Shown here: positions 9,487 through 20,100 of the stretch, piece after piece | How the letters are laid out: every line of letters starts with the position of its first letter | Numbering within the stretch: position 1 is the stretch's first letter | Source of the DNA: Viridibacillus soli | GTDB lineage: Bacteria; Bacillota; Bacilli; Bacillales_A; Planococcaceae | NCBI RefSeq assembly: GCF_016612995.1 | Contig: NZ_JAEOAH010000003.1 | Span: 331,362-395,361, forward strand | DNA: 64,000 bases | Direction of reading: 5' to 3' | Notes under the pieces: model-generated | The model's input: the letters and a program-made list of their open reading frames with translations, nothing else | What the model was told of the DNA's origin: nothing | Database searches by the model: none | Made by a program: the position numbers and the translations under genes

Positions 9487-12400
9487 CGTGATTCTCCTTT
9501 AACTAAAGCAGCTTTTTGAATGAGCTGATGATCCACCAATTTTTTAATTGTCGGATATTGGAACAAATCATTTACTCTTAATGTAAGCCCTAATTTTTTC
9601 GCCTTTGATACCATCTCAATAGCATTTAAAGAATGACCTCCTATGTTAAAGAAGTTGTCACTTATACCAATAATATTGAGATTCAAGACGTCTTTCCAAA
9701 TTTCAATCAATTCTTGTTCGATCTCATTCCGTGGCAGCTCATTATTTGTTTTCATATTCATATTAGGAGCAAGTTCCTTTAGCACTTTCCTATCAATCTT
9801 CCCATTCTTTGTTAATGGAATTTTATCTATTTGAATGAAAAAGGACGGTATCATATAATTAGCGAGCTCTGTCATTAAATGTGTCTTTAGATTTAGTTCA
9901 TCAAACTTACCGTTTGATACTACAAAAGCAGATAAGCTCTTTTCTCCGTTTTCATTTTCAATATCAATTACAACTGCCTCTTTCACCGCCTCATGTCTAG
10001 TTAACTGATATTCGATTTCTTCAGTTTCTATACGAAACCCTCTTAATTTAATTTGTTGATCCGCTCTTCCAATAAATTCAATACTTCCATCAGGCATCCA
10101 TCTGGCTAAGTCACCAGTTCGATACATTTTCTCCCCCGGGATAAAGGGATTCGGTATAAACTTCTCTAATGTTAAATCTTGTTTATTTAAATAACCAGCG
10201 GCAATTCCAACTCCACCTATACATAATTCACCTTGTATACCAACTGGTACTGGTTGCATAGCTGAATTTACAATATAAATATTGGTATTATTAATAGGTT
10301 TACCAATTGTGATTGTACTTTTCGGCGTCAGACAATCTGTTAAAGTTGCACAAACAGTTGTTTCTGATGGACCATATGCATTAAAGAATCGTCTTCCTAT
10401 TGACCATTTATTGATGATATCTTTAGTACAGCTTTCCCCTGCAGAAACAATAACACTTAAATTTGGCAAATTGGCACTTCGGATACTTTTAAGAACGGAT
10501 GGTGGTAATGTCACGACATTTATAGCATTTTCTCTTAAAATGTCTGATAAATTGTTAGTAAACTCATGATTTCTTTGAGGTAAATACAATGTCGCCCCAT
10601 TTAGTAACGTTGTGAATATTTCCCATACAGATGCATCAAAGCTGCACGAAGCAAACTGAAGTACTTTGCTATTTATACTAATTCCAAGGGATTTGCTTAC
10701 AGAAGACGATAAATTAACAACCCCACTATGTTTTATTAGTACACCTTTAGGTTGTCCTGTTGTACCTGATGTATAAATCACATACGCTAAATCATCTGAT
10801 TGATTCATATTTTTCAAATTATGTGAGGAATTATTTTGTGATTTATTGACAATTTCATCATAGAATAGTATTTCAAATTGATATTGATAGTTTGCTTTGG
10901 TGAAAAGGCTATGCTCGAACGTGTCTTCTGCCAAAAGTAAACTTATTTGACTGTCATTAATAATTGACAGTATACGATTTTCTGGGTAATACATTGGGTC
11001 AATCGGTAAGTATGCTCCGCCGGCTTTCAATATCCCCAAAATCGAAATGATCATTTCAGTTGATTTTTTTGTCATTATACCAACTACTTTTCCAGGCCCA
11101 ATCCCCTTTTCCTTTAAAAAACAAGCCAAGCGATTGGCCCTACAATTCAATTCATCATAATGTATTTGAACTAGTGACTCTCCATCTCTGTATTCAATGG
11201 CAACAGCTTTAGGACTTTCCTCAGCAATTTGCTCAAACTGTTCATGGATTGTTATATTTTTTGCCAAATTCGTTACAGGATTGAAATCAATTAGTAGCTG
11301 TTTGTTCTCGTCTTGTGACAACATTTGTATTTCTGCTATTTTTTTTGTAGGGGTATTCAAAACTTCTTTAATAATATTTAAATAATGCTGCAAGAGTCTT
11401 TCTATCGTTTCTCTTTTAAAAAGTTTTGTACAGTATTCAATATCAAACTGTAATTCCCCATTAATTTCTAAGCTGTGTATACATAAATCAAATTTTGATA
11501 CCTTCTCCTCATAAGAATGAGGCTTAAATTTTAAATTTAATATTTCTATTTGATGGTTATCTTCATTTTGTAAATCAAAAGCTACATCAAAAAGAGGATT
11601 GCGACTTGTATCCCTTTCAATTTCAAGCTTCTCAATTAACTCTTCAAATGGATAGTCTTGATTTTCATATGCGTTTATAGCATTTGATTTTACTTCATTT
11701 AGTAATTGATCAAAGGACTTTTCCTTATAAGGGTAATTTCTCATTGGTAATGTATTAATAAAAAGCCCAATGTTATCCTTCATTTCTTCATGACGCCTTG
11801 TACCTGATACAGTCCCGACTATAATGTCTTCTTGCCCAGTATACTTATGAAGTAGTACATAGTATGCGGTCATTAGCACCATATGGACAGTAGAGTTGCA
11901 ATTTAATGCTAGTTTCCTAATATCTGTTGTTAAATCCGAAGCCAAGTTATATTTAACAATGTCACCCTCAAAGCTTTTTATTTCAGGTCTTACAAAATCT
12001 AGCGGCAGTTGCAAAGTTGGTATTTCTCCCTTTGTCAAATCCAACCAGTAGCTCTCTTGGCTTTTATACTCGTTTGTTTCCTTAAACTTGCTTTGCCAAA
12101 CGCAATAATCTTTATATTGTATAGTTAAGTCCTCCAAAGATTTCCCTTCGTATAATTGAACCAATTCACGAATAATAATACTCATAGATTCCGCATCAGC
12201 TACAACATGATGCATATCAAAAATGAAGAGATGTTTAAGTTCGGAAACTCGAATTAAAGCAACCCTAAATAGTGGAACTTTCTCAAGATCAAACGGCTGA
12301 ATAAATGATGAAATTATGCCCTCAGCTTGTTCTAACGAAGCATCAAAATAGTCCATTTTAAAGGTTCCTTTTTCATGCACTTGCTGTACATACTCGCTGT

Positions 12401-14417
12401 CAACTAATTCGAAGGAAGTTCTAAGTACTTCATGTCTTGCAAAAATTACCGAAAAAGCATTTTCAAAACGGTCTCTATCTAAATTCCCTTCAATCCACAT
12501 TGCACAAGGCATATTATAAGCTGTTGATTGAGGCGCAAACTGCGAAAGAGCAAGCATTCTTTTTTGTGAAGAGGAAACAGGATAATATCTTCTTCTAGTA
12601 ACAGGTGTAATCGGCACATATTCAGTTTTATTAGACTTACGAATATAATCAGCAATGCCCTCAATCGTAGCATCTTTAAAAACTTCAGAAAGTGGTAGTT
12701 CTACGTCAAATTGTTTATTTATTTTTGATATAAGAGACATGATATTCAAAGAGTGGCCGCCAATATGAAGAAAACTTTGTTTAATTCCTACTTCTGAAAC
12801 ACCTAAAATTTCACACCAAATTTCAGCGAGTTTCTTCTCTATGTCATTTCGTGGAGCAGTACATATTTGATTAGTTATAGTATCTGGATGAGGTAATTCG
12901 TCATAGTTTAGCTTCCCGTTAGGTGTCAACGGCATTGTTTCGAGCTTTATAAAATGAGCTGGCATCATGTAATTATGAATTGAATCTTCTAAGAAATTTC
13001 TCAATTCAATTTCATCTATTTCTTGATTTGATATATAGTAAGCTGCTAAAATTTCATCAACAGAGCCTGAAATCGTATGAACTACGCATTCCTTAATTGG
13101 GGGATATTTCAAAATCTCATTTTCAATCTCCTCTAGTTCAACACGAATCCCCCTAATTTTTACCTGCCTGTCAATTCTTCCACAAAACTCCAAATTCCCA
13201 TCAGGTAAAATCCTCCCCAAATCACCAGTCTTATAAATAAAATCGTTTGGATTATCGTTAAAAGGATTTTGGATAAACTTACTGTTATTTAGTTCTGGAT
13301 TGTTATAATAACCAAGGCTCCTATAAGGTGTACGGATAATAATTTCTCCTAAAGCCCCCGAAGGGCAAACCTGCATATTGTTATCTAAAATTATCACCTT
13401 TGCCCTTTTCATTGGTACTCCTACTGGAATAGTTCTTCTGTTAACATCTTCTGGTTTAATCAAATAAAATGTCTTAATCATAGTAGTTTCGGTCGAACCA
13501 TATAAATTTACTAATTGAATTTTATCATTAAAACAATCAAACCAATTTTTCAGTTCCCATGGGATGACCCGTTCCCCCGCCAGTAGTATATATTTCAAAT
13601 GTGAAAAGTGTTTTTCGTTCAAATTTGTTGAGTTAATAATCCGAAAAAGACTAGGAGTACAATGAATTAAGTTAATACCATACTGATCAATCCAATTAAT
13701 TATCTGCTCTGAATCTAAAATGATTTCTTTTGTTTTCGGTATACACACTTTCCCCCCAGAAAATAGGGCAACAAATACATCCCTAAGCAATGGGTCATGA
13801 GAAGGAGTCGTAAATTGACTTACATGGAATGTTTCATCAACTCCAAATGTTTCAAGTTCCCATTCTATGAAATGTAATAAGCTATTATTTTTCCCGACAA
13901 TCGCTTTTGGAACTCCCGTTGAACCAGATGTAAAATAAATATAAATTGGATCATCAACCGAATAAAATACGTTAGGCTTATACAAGCTCATTGATTCATT
14001 ATCTTTATAAAATTGATCAGAAATAACGACTACTTGTGTATTCTCACATAAATTATAGTTCTTAAGTCTGTGAACATTATCGGGATCCGTAATGATCATG
14101 GTTGGCTCAACAGTTTCAACCATTTTTTTAATTTTCTTGTCTGGATAGGCAGGGTCAAGAGGAACGAACACACTGCCTGCTTTAAAGATGCCAATCATTG
14201 CTGTAATAAGAGTAGTCCTTCTATCAAGCAAAATACATATATTTGATAATTTTTCGACATCATTCGAAGACATCATCATATTCGCTATACAATTTGAATT
14301 TCTATCTAGTTCTTCATATGATATTTGCTCTTCACCACATTCCAACGCAGTTTTTTCTCTATATTGTTGCAAGCATTTAAAAATTCTAGTTTGCAACGTT
14401 TTTTCTATATTTTTCAC
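9483..14417 (-). CDS. NRPS, domains A-PCP-C-A-PCP
   Basis: A 1644-residue bimodular synthetase. A1 (about 20-505) has YFTSGSTG near 167; its pocket residues read by hand are D-P-R-H-L-A-L-M-I-K, which I cannot assign. PCP1 carries GGHS near 554. The C domain (590-1030) has HHVVADA near 736, the usual Gly being Ala. A2 (about 1050-1540) has YTSGTTG near 1219 and pocket D-A-W-T-V-A-A-V-C-K, very close to the gramicidin S Phe code. PCP2 carries GGHS near 1596. There is no E or TE domain. The N-terminus starts directly with A, matching the C domain that ends the large synthase. The start is GTG. The next gene overlaps it. Confidence 0.9.
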   Translation of the reverse strand: MKNIEKTLQTRIFKCLQQYREKTALECGEEQISYEELDRNSNCIANMMMSSNDVEKLSNICILLDRRTTLITAMIGIFKAGSVFVPLDPAYPDKKIKKMVETVEPTMIITDPDNVHRLKNYNLCENTQVVVISDQFYKDNESMSLYKPNVFYSVDDPIYIYFTSGSTGVPKAIVGKNNSLLHFIEWELETFGVDETFHVSQFTTPSHDPLLRDVFVALFSGGKVCIPKTKEIILDSEQIINWIDQYGINLIHCTPSLFRIINSTNLNEKHFSHLKYILLAGERVIPWELKNWFDCFNDKIQLVNLYGSTETTMIKTFYLIKPEDVNRRTIPVGVPMKRAKVIILDNNMQVCPSGALGEIIIRTPYRSLGYYNNPELNNSKFIQNPFNDNPNDFIYKTGDLGRILPDGNLEFCGRIDRQVKIRGIRVELEEIENEILKYPPIKECVVHTISGSVDEILAAYYISNQEIDEIELRNFLEDSIHNYMMPAHFIKLETMPLTPNGKLNYDELPHPDTITNQICTAPRNDIEKKLAEIWCEILGVSEVGIKQSFLHIGGHSLNIMSLISKINKQFDVELPLSEVFKDATIEGIADYIRKSNKTEYVPITPVTRRRYYPVSSSQKRMLALSQFAPQSTAYNMPCAMWIEGNLDRDRFENAFSVIFARHEVLRTSFELVDSEYVQQVHEKGTFKMDYFDASLEQAEGIISSFIQPFDLEKVPLFRVALIRVSELKHLFIFDMHHVVADAESMSIIIRELVQLYEGKSLEDLTIQYKDYCVWQSKFKETNEYKSQESYWLDLTKGEIPTLQLPLDFVRPEIKSFEGDIVKYNLASDLTTDIRKLALNCNSTVHMVLMTAYYVLLHKYTGQEDIIVGTVSGTRRHEEMKDNIGLFINTLPMRNYPYKEKSFDQLLNEVKSNAINAYENQDYPFEELIEKLEIERDTSRNPLFDVAFDLQNEDNHQIEILNLKFKPHSYEEKVSKFDLCIHSLEINGELQFDIEYCTKLFKRETIERLLQHYLNIIKEVLNTPTKKIAEIQMLSQDENKQLLIDFNPVTNLAKNITIHEQFEQIAEESPKAVAIEYRDGESLVQIHYDELNCRANRLACFLKEKGIGPGKVVGIMTKKSTEMIISILGILKAGGAYLPIDPMYYPENRILSIINDSQISLLLAEDTFEHSLFTKANYQYQFEILFYDEIVNKSQNNSSHNLKNMNQSDDLAYVIYTSGTTGQPKGVLIKHSGVVNLSSSVSKSLGISINSKVLQFASCSFDASVWEIFTTLLNGATLYLPQRNHEFTNNLSDILRENAINVVTLPPSVLKSIRSANLPNLSVIVSAGESCTKDIINKWSIGRRFFNAYGPSETTVCATLTDCLTPKSTITIGKPINNTNIYIVNSAMQPVPVGIQGELCIGGVGIAAGYLNKQDLTLEKFIPNPFIPGEKMYRTGDLARWMPDGSIEFIGRADQQIKLRGFRIETEEIEYQLTRHEAVKEAVVIDIENENGEKSLSAFVVSNGKFDELNLKTHLMTELANYMIPSFFIQIDKIPLTKNGKIDRKVLKELAPNMNMKTNNELPRNEIEQELIEIWKDVLNLNIIGISDNFFNIGGHSLNAIEMVSKAKKLGLTLRVNDLFQYPTIKKLVDHQLIQKAALVKGESR

Positions 14418-14465
14418 TTTTGATCACCCTGCCTTTCAAATCATTTAATATTATGATATTACTAG

Positions 14466-16331
14466 TTACAATCCTTTCATATTGTATTCTTCCATCAAAA
14501 TACCTACAGTTATTACTAAAATTAGAAAATCGTTATCATAGGGAACGTTTAACCTAAAGTCAGGCTTAGAATAACTACTTTTTAATTGTTCAATCTTTTC
14601 AGGCTGAAACAATCCTTGCTTTTTAATACGATCATAAGAAAGCAAATCATTTATCCATTCAATATTTTGATTTAGTAGTTGTGGACTCCCCGGAGCAGTA
14701 AATGCAAATTTCGGCCGGTTTGAAATTTCTGTTGGTATTAGTCCTTCTGAAATCTTTTTTAAAATATACTTTTCTTCAAATTCCTTAAGCTTTAAGCCTG
14801 GGGGAATTTTAATTGCGAATTCGATAAAATCTTTATCTAAGAATGGGTATCTTGCCTCGACTGAATTAGCGAATGACATCCTATCTCCATGATCAGAGAG
14901 TAGATGATCACACATCCTAAGTTTAAAGTCTACGTACGACCTTTTATGTAATATATCAATGTTCGCTAGTCGCTCTTTATTAACTATAAAATGATTAAGG
15001 CAATTAATATCTTCATACATATTGTTGATTTCATCTGAATAAAGACCTTTTTTTATTTGTTGAAATGCAAAATAATCTTTTTCGTATAAAAACGTCTTAT
15101 CTCCCCAAATATCCCCCCTAAAACGATCTTCAATTGAGTCATTGGAAGTCACTTGCCTCCCCTGCATTTGTTTGAGTTTATCGAATCTGTATCCAATATA
15201 ACCTCCGAATAGTTCGTCTGCCCCTTCACCAGTTAACACGACTTTTAGACCAAATTCTCTCACAAGATTCGATAATTTTATTGAAGCAGTATTATAAGTT
15301 TCTTTTAGCGCACATTCAGAATGGTAAACAACTTTGCGCAGCTCTTTCTCTATATCAGAAAATTTAAATAAATGCTCATGATGCATAGAATTTACATGTT
15401 GTGCCATTAGTCTCTGATATTTAGATTCAGATATTTCTTTATCAGTAAAATCGATAGAAAAAGAGTGCCGCCGCTTTGAATCTATTTGGTTAATCTTTGC
15501 TGCAATAATGGAGGAATCTAATCCACCACTTAAATAAAAGCTAACCGGGACATCAGCCTGAAGCCTATATTTGACGGATCTAGTTAGTAAGTCATCCAAT
15601 TGTTCGATATAATATGATTCGTCCTTGACATACTCTATCTCACCAATTTTAGGATAGACTAAGTCCCAATACTCATTGACTTTAATGTTGCCCGAATTGT
15701 TTATAATCATGTAATGACCGGCTTTTAAGCTATTAATATCCTTAAACATCGTTCGCGGGCTAATCAAACCTGGAAAAGTCATTACTTGATCAAGACCTAC
15801 TAAATCTATTTCCCTTTTTACAGCTGGATACTCTAATATAGCTTTTATTTCTGATGCAAATATGAACATATTATCAACAACCGTATAAAAAAAAGGAGCA
15901 ATACCAACATAATCTCTTGCACAAATTAGTGTTTCCTTTTTAAAATCGTAAATTGCAAAGGCAAACTGTCCGTTCAGTTTGTTGATAAAGTCAACGCCAT
16001 ATTCTTCATAGAGATGTACGATACACTCAACATCACAATTTGTCTTTAATTTATGTCCTCTTAATCTTAAGTCTTTGCAAAGTTCTTTATAGTTGTAAAT
16101 CTCTCCATTACAAATTAATGCTATCGAGCGGTCTTCATTAAAAATTGGCTGCGTACCACCTTCTAAATCTATAACACTCAATCTAGTAAAACCAAAACCT
16201 ATATTTTTTGTCACAAAACAGTCAAATTCATCTGTTCCTCTATGTCTTATCTTTTGTGCCATATTATAGATAGTATTTTTATTGATTCTACCTTTATTAT
16301 TCATATCTAACATTCCAACTATTCCGCACAT
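14466..16331 (-). CDS. Glutamine-dependent asparagine synthetase-like protein
   Basis: A 621-residue AsnB-family protein. The N-terminal class II glutaminase domain begins MCGIVG, so Cys2 is available as nucleophile. A synthetase domain follows, with the ATP-binding SGGLDSS near residue 267 and the conserved GEGADELFGGY. AGAGGTG precedes the ATG. AsnB makes Asn from Asp and Gln with ATP; relatives in natural-product loci amidate other acids or close beta-lactams. It lies between the two synthetases on the same strand. Iturins are rich in Asn, so Asn supply is one reading. Amidation of a peptide carboxylate is another. Length and motifs look complete. Confidence 0.87.
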   Translation of the reverse strand: MCGIVGMLDMNNKGRINKNTIYNMAQKIRHRGTDEFDCFVTKNIGFGFTRLSVIDLEGGTQPIFNEDRSIALICNGEIYNYKELCKDLRLRGHKLKTNCDVECIVHLYEEYGVDFINKLNGQFAFAIYDFKKETLICARDYVGIAPFFYTVVDNMFIFASEIKAILEYPAVKREIDLVGLDQVMTFPGLISPRTMFKDINSLKAGHYMIINNSGNIKVNEYWDLVYPKIGEIEYVKDESYYIEQLDDLLTRSVKYRLQADVPVSFYLSGGLDSSIIAAKINQIDSKRRHSFSIDFTDKEISESKYQRLMAQHVNSMHHEHLFKFSDIEKELRKVVYHSECALKETYNTASIKLSNLVREFGLKVVLTGEGADELFGGYIGYRFDKLKQMQGRQVTSNDSIEDRFRGDIWGDKTFLYEKDYFAFQQIKKGLYSDEINNMYEDINCLNHFIVNKERLANIDILHKRSYVDFKLRMCDHLLSDHGDRMSFANSVEARYPFLDKDFIEFAIKIPPGLKLKEFEEKYILKKISEGLIPTEISNRPKFAFTAPGSPQLLNQNIEWINDLLSYDRIKKQGLFQPEKIEQLKSSYSKPDFRLNVPYDNDFLILVITVGILMEEYNMKGL

Positions 16332-16374
16332 ATGAACACCTCTAACTATTACATCAATTTTGATAGTACAACTC

Positions 16375-16990
16375 TATGATTATATTTTAGCTTGTCTGAA
16401 GCAGCTACCTTAATTAAAGGTTTGGCAAGTACTGAAGTCGAATCTACTAAGATAATATCCACTACTTCGCTTTCCTCTAAAGTAAGAGGACCCTCTCTAC
16501 ACCTTTTAATAAGTTTATTTTTGACTGCTCAGTAACAAGATTTGACTGCGCTTTAATTATTCCGTACTAAGGGTTATAAATGGAGTCATGGATAAAGTCA
16601 TATTGCACGTGAACGCCAGGCATCACGACGCAAAAACCTTTAGCTTCAAAATTCTTGTTATACTTGTCTGTCCTTTACATCCCATTGTAATCATAACTCC
16701 AATCGTTTTATCTTCTGGATAATTCTCCTCGATAAAATTTACAACCTCTTCAATCATATCCACTAATGTAATTCCATTTTTGTGATTGGCTAAATCTTTT
16801 CTTTAATCACATTAAAAATTTGCGGGGCGTGTACTGTATTACATGAAATACCGACAATATCCGCCCCTACAATTTCTAATTAACTAATAATCTCAATAAA
16901 GGTAAAAGCGAGATTTTAACTAAATCGCCATAACAAAACTAGTTCTATCTCCTATTTCAGGCTGTAATAATACGAAGATATCATTCAAAT
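16375..16990 (-). pseudogene. Aspartate/glutamate racemase relic
   Basis: No open frame remains, but minus-strand pieces in different frames line up in order with the Asp/Glu racemase family: ISCNTVHAPQIF (around 16815-16850, the first catalytic Cys region), EENYPEDKTIGVMITMGCKG (16670-16750), then FEAKGFCVVMPGVHVQYDF, and finally EESEVVDIILVDSTSVLAKP (16410-16470). Several stops and frameshifts separate them. It lies between the large synthase and the AsnB-like gene and probably once supplied a D-amino acid or belonged to an earlier version of the cluster. The assignment rests on motif memory, not a search. Confidence 0.65.
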
Positions 16991-17135
16991 AAATACTATT
17001 TTTATAAATTTTAGTATTATTAAAGATTTGTTGACTGAATCCATCCCTGAATAAGTGCCAGCTCCCTAATAACGCTTATGATTTTATCTTTATATACTCT
17101 TCTCTCTCTGCCTTTAATAAAGCCTCAAAATTTAA

Positions 17136-20100
17136 TTACAATTCCTCGTTGAAATCTTGAAGCACTTGGTTCAGCGAATATTGTGGTAAAATTGAGATTT
17201 CTGAGATATTGATATCAGGATTGTTTATAACTTGTTGAACGATTTCATTCATATAGTCTTCTATACTATTAATGAAATCTTGGTTGCAGACGTTTGCGTT
17301 ATATATTAGCTTCGCTTTCATTCCTTCTTCCTCAGGCTCAAGAACAATTGTCAAATCTAGGTTTGTCTGTTCAAGCTCCTCAATATCACTAATTGTAAAA
17401 CCCCGTTCATCTTTTTGACTAATGATCCTCTGGAATTCATCTCGATATACATAGTTTTCAAAGCTAATAACGCTGTTAAATAATGCTTCTCCACCATTTA
17501 CATTAGCTTGTATTTCCGCTAATGAAACATAACTATATTTATTTCCGTGAATCATATCTTCATGCACTTTTTTTAATATGTCACTAAAACGCTCTTTTTG
17601 ATTGCATTGTATTCGCAGAGGTATTGTATTAATGAAAAGTCCAACAATATTTTCTATATCTTGAAGATCATATGGCCTTCCAGAAACAACTACTCCAAAG
17701 ACGACATCATCAAGGTGATGATATTTTTGCAAGAGTATACCCCAAATTGTTTGAAAAACAGTACTTACTGTGACTTTTTCCTTCTTCGAAATGTCTTTCA
17801 GCGCCTTATAATCATTTCTAGAGATAACAAAATTTACTTCTCGTCTATCATTCAATATTTTACTTAAACCATTTTGATAATCTGGTAAATAACAATTAGA
17901 CATGTAGTCGCTCATATATTTCTTCCAATATGCTAATGATCCTGATTTATCTTGTCTTTCCAACCAGTTAATATAATTGTGATACGGTATTGCTTCTTCT
18001 AGATGAACCTGTTCCTTTTCCATTGAAGAACGATAAAATAAATAAAGCTCCCTTATTAAGATACCTATACACCATCCATCCATTAGGATGTGATGAAAAC
18101 TCCATAAAAACTTAGAAGTGTTAGCTGATGTTTTAAACAGGGTCATTCTCATCAATAAATCCTTTGAAAGGTCAAATGTATGGCTTAAGTCCTCTTGTTT
18201 AAATTTATCAATATACTGCTTTTGTTTCTCTCCATTGAGATGAGTTAGATCCTTAATACGTATCTCGATTGGACGCTTTCTCATCACAACTTGATGAGGC
18301 TGCTTTAAATTGTGATATTCGAAAACTGTTCGAAGTATATCATGCCGCTCGATCAATTTATTAAAGCTATTTTCTAACAATTTAATATCAATTAATCCAG
18401 ACATCTTAAATAATACTTGCTGGAAGTATGCACTCGATGTACTGTCTCTCAACCAATTTAACAACATTGCATTTTGCATTGGTGAAAGCGTATAAACTTT
18501 ACTAATTTCTCCACCATACTTCTCCATAAAGATATCCAATTCTTCTATTGATAATGTTTGTATACCGAAATCATCTGGGGTTAATTCCGGATATTTTTTT
18601 GTTATACAATGTTTAATTACTAAAACTAAGTTATTTTTATAAGCTTCGGTTAGTTTAGTTATAGTAGAATGATCGTATTCATGCTTGTTGTAATTTATAT
18701 TCACTTGAAGTTTTCCATTAATAATGATGGCATCTATATCTAATGTGTATTGCCGATGCTGTTTTAAGCTTACTGGCTGTCCAAAATTAACGTTCGTAAC
18801 TGCAAATAAATCATGCTCTGATTCTTCAGGAAACTGACCTAAGTAATTAAAATTTACTTCAGGATTTAATTTAAATTTAAGATTGCGCTTGTTTTCCTTT
18901 GTGGTTAAATATTTTAAAATACCGTAACCTATCCCTTTATTAGGCACTTGTCTTATGCTTTCTTTTGTATATTTAATTGCATATGAAAGCTCTCCCATTT
19001 GCGAAGTATCTAGTAATATTGGATATTGGGAGGTAAACCAGCCAACGGTCCTTAACACATTAATACCTTCTACAACTTTTTCTCGACCATGGCCTTCAAT
19101 ATTGATTGGGATATTTCCTTCGCCTACCCATTGTTTTAAAGTAAGCCCTAAAGCAGTTAATAATAGTTCATTTACATTAGTGTTAAATGTATGATGTGCA
19201 TCTTTTAAAAGCTGTTCAGTTTCTTCTTTTGAGAGTGTGGTAGTAACGACCGCACCATCTATAATATGGTTTTCCTCTGTCTTACCATCTTTAGGAAGAG
19301 TAACCGTCTGCACAGTCTCCATATCTCGCCAATGCTTTATTTCACTTAAAAGCTGTGGTGAATTTGCATAACGATGAAGTGCATTCGACCAAATCTTATA
19401 TGAATGAGTTTTATCTTGCAGAGATACTTTTGAACGATTTTTCACTTGCACATAAGCAGCTGTAAAATCCTCTAGAATTACTCTCCATGAAACTCCATCA
19501 ACAACTAAATGATGAATGACAATGGCTAAATAATCACCTTGTTCAGCTTTAAACACTATGGCATTAAGTAACGGTCCATGTTCTAACGATATGCTTGAAT
19601 GGAGTTCATTTACCCTTTGTATCATCTGTTCCATAAAGTCTTCTGTCGGCTTTAAGTCACACACTTTAAATCCAAATAGAGTATCAGCTTGATTTTGCTG
19701 AATCACTTCTTCACCTTTAATCGAGTAGATCATTCTTAGCGCATCATGGTGTGCAACAATGTTCTTTAATGACTCATATACATTGTCATGATCGAACCCA
19801 TCCTTTTTAAACAGTAAAACTGATTGATTAAAATGATTCGATTCTGCAAACTTTTGAGTAAAAAACCAACTTTGAATAGGCGTTATTGGGATTTCACCTA
19901 CCACTTCATCTTGACTGATTCTTGTTATAGTTGTTGTAACATATTTACTGACTTCTAATATCGTTTGATGTTTCAGTAAATCCTTTACGTCAAGGTTCAG
20001 GTCGTATTCTACTGCACGAGCAGCCACTTGAATGGCTTTTATCGAATCGCCCCCAAAGTGGAAGAAATTATCCATGATTCCAACCCTTTTAACATCTAAT

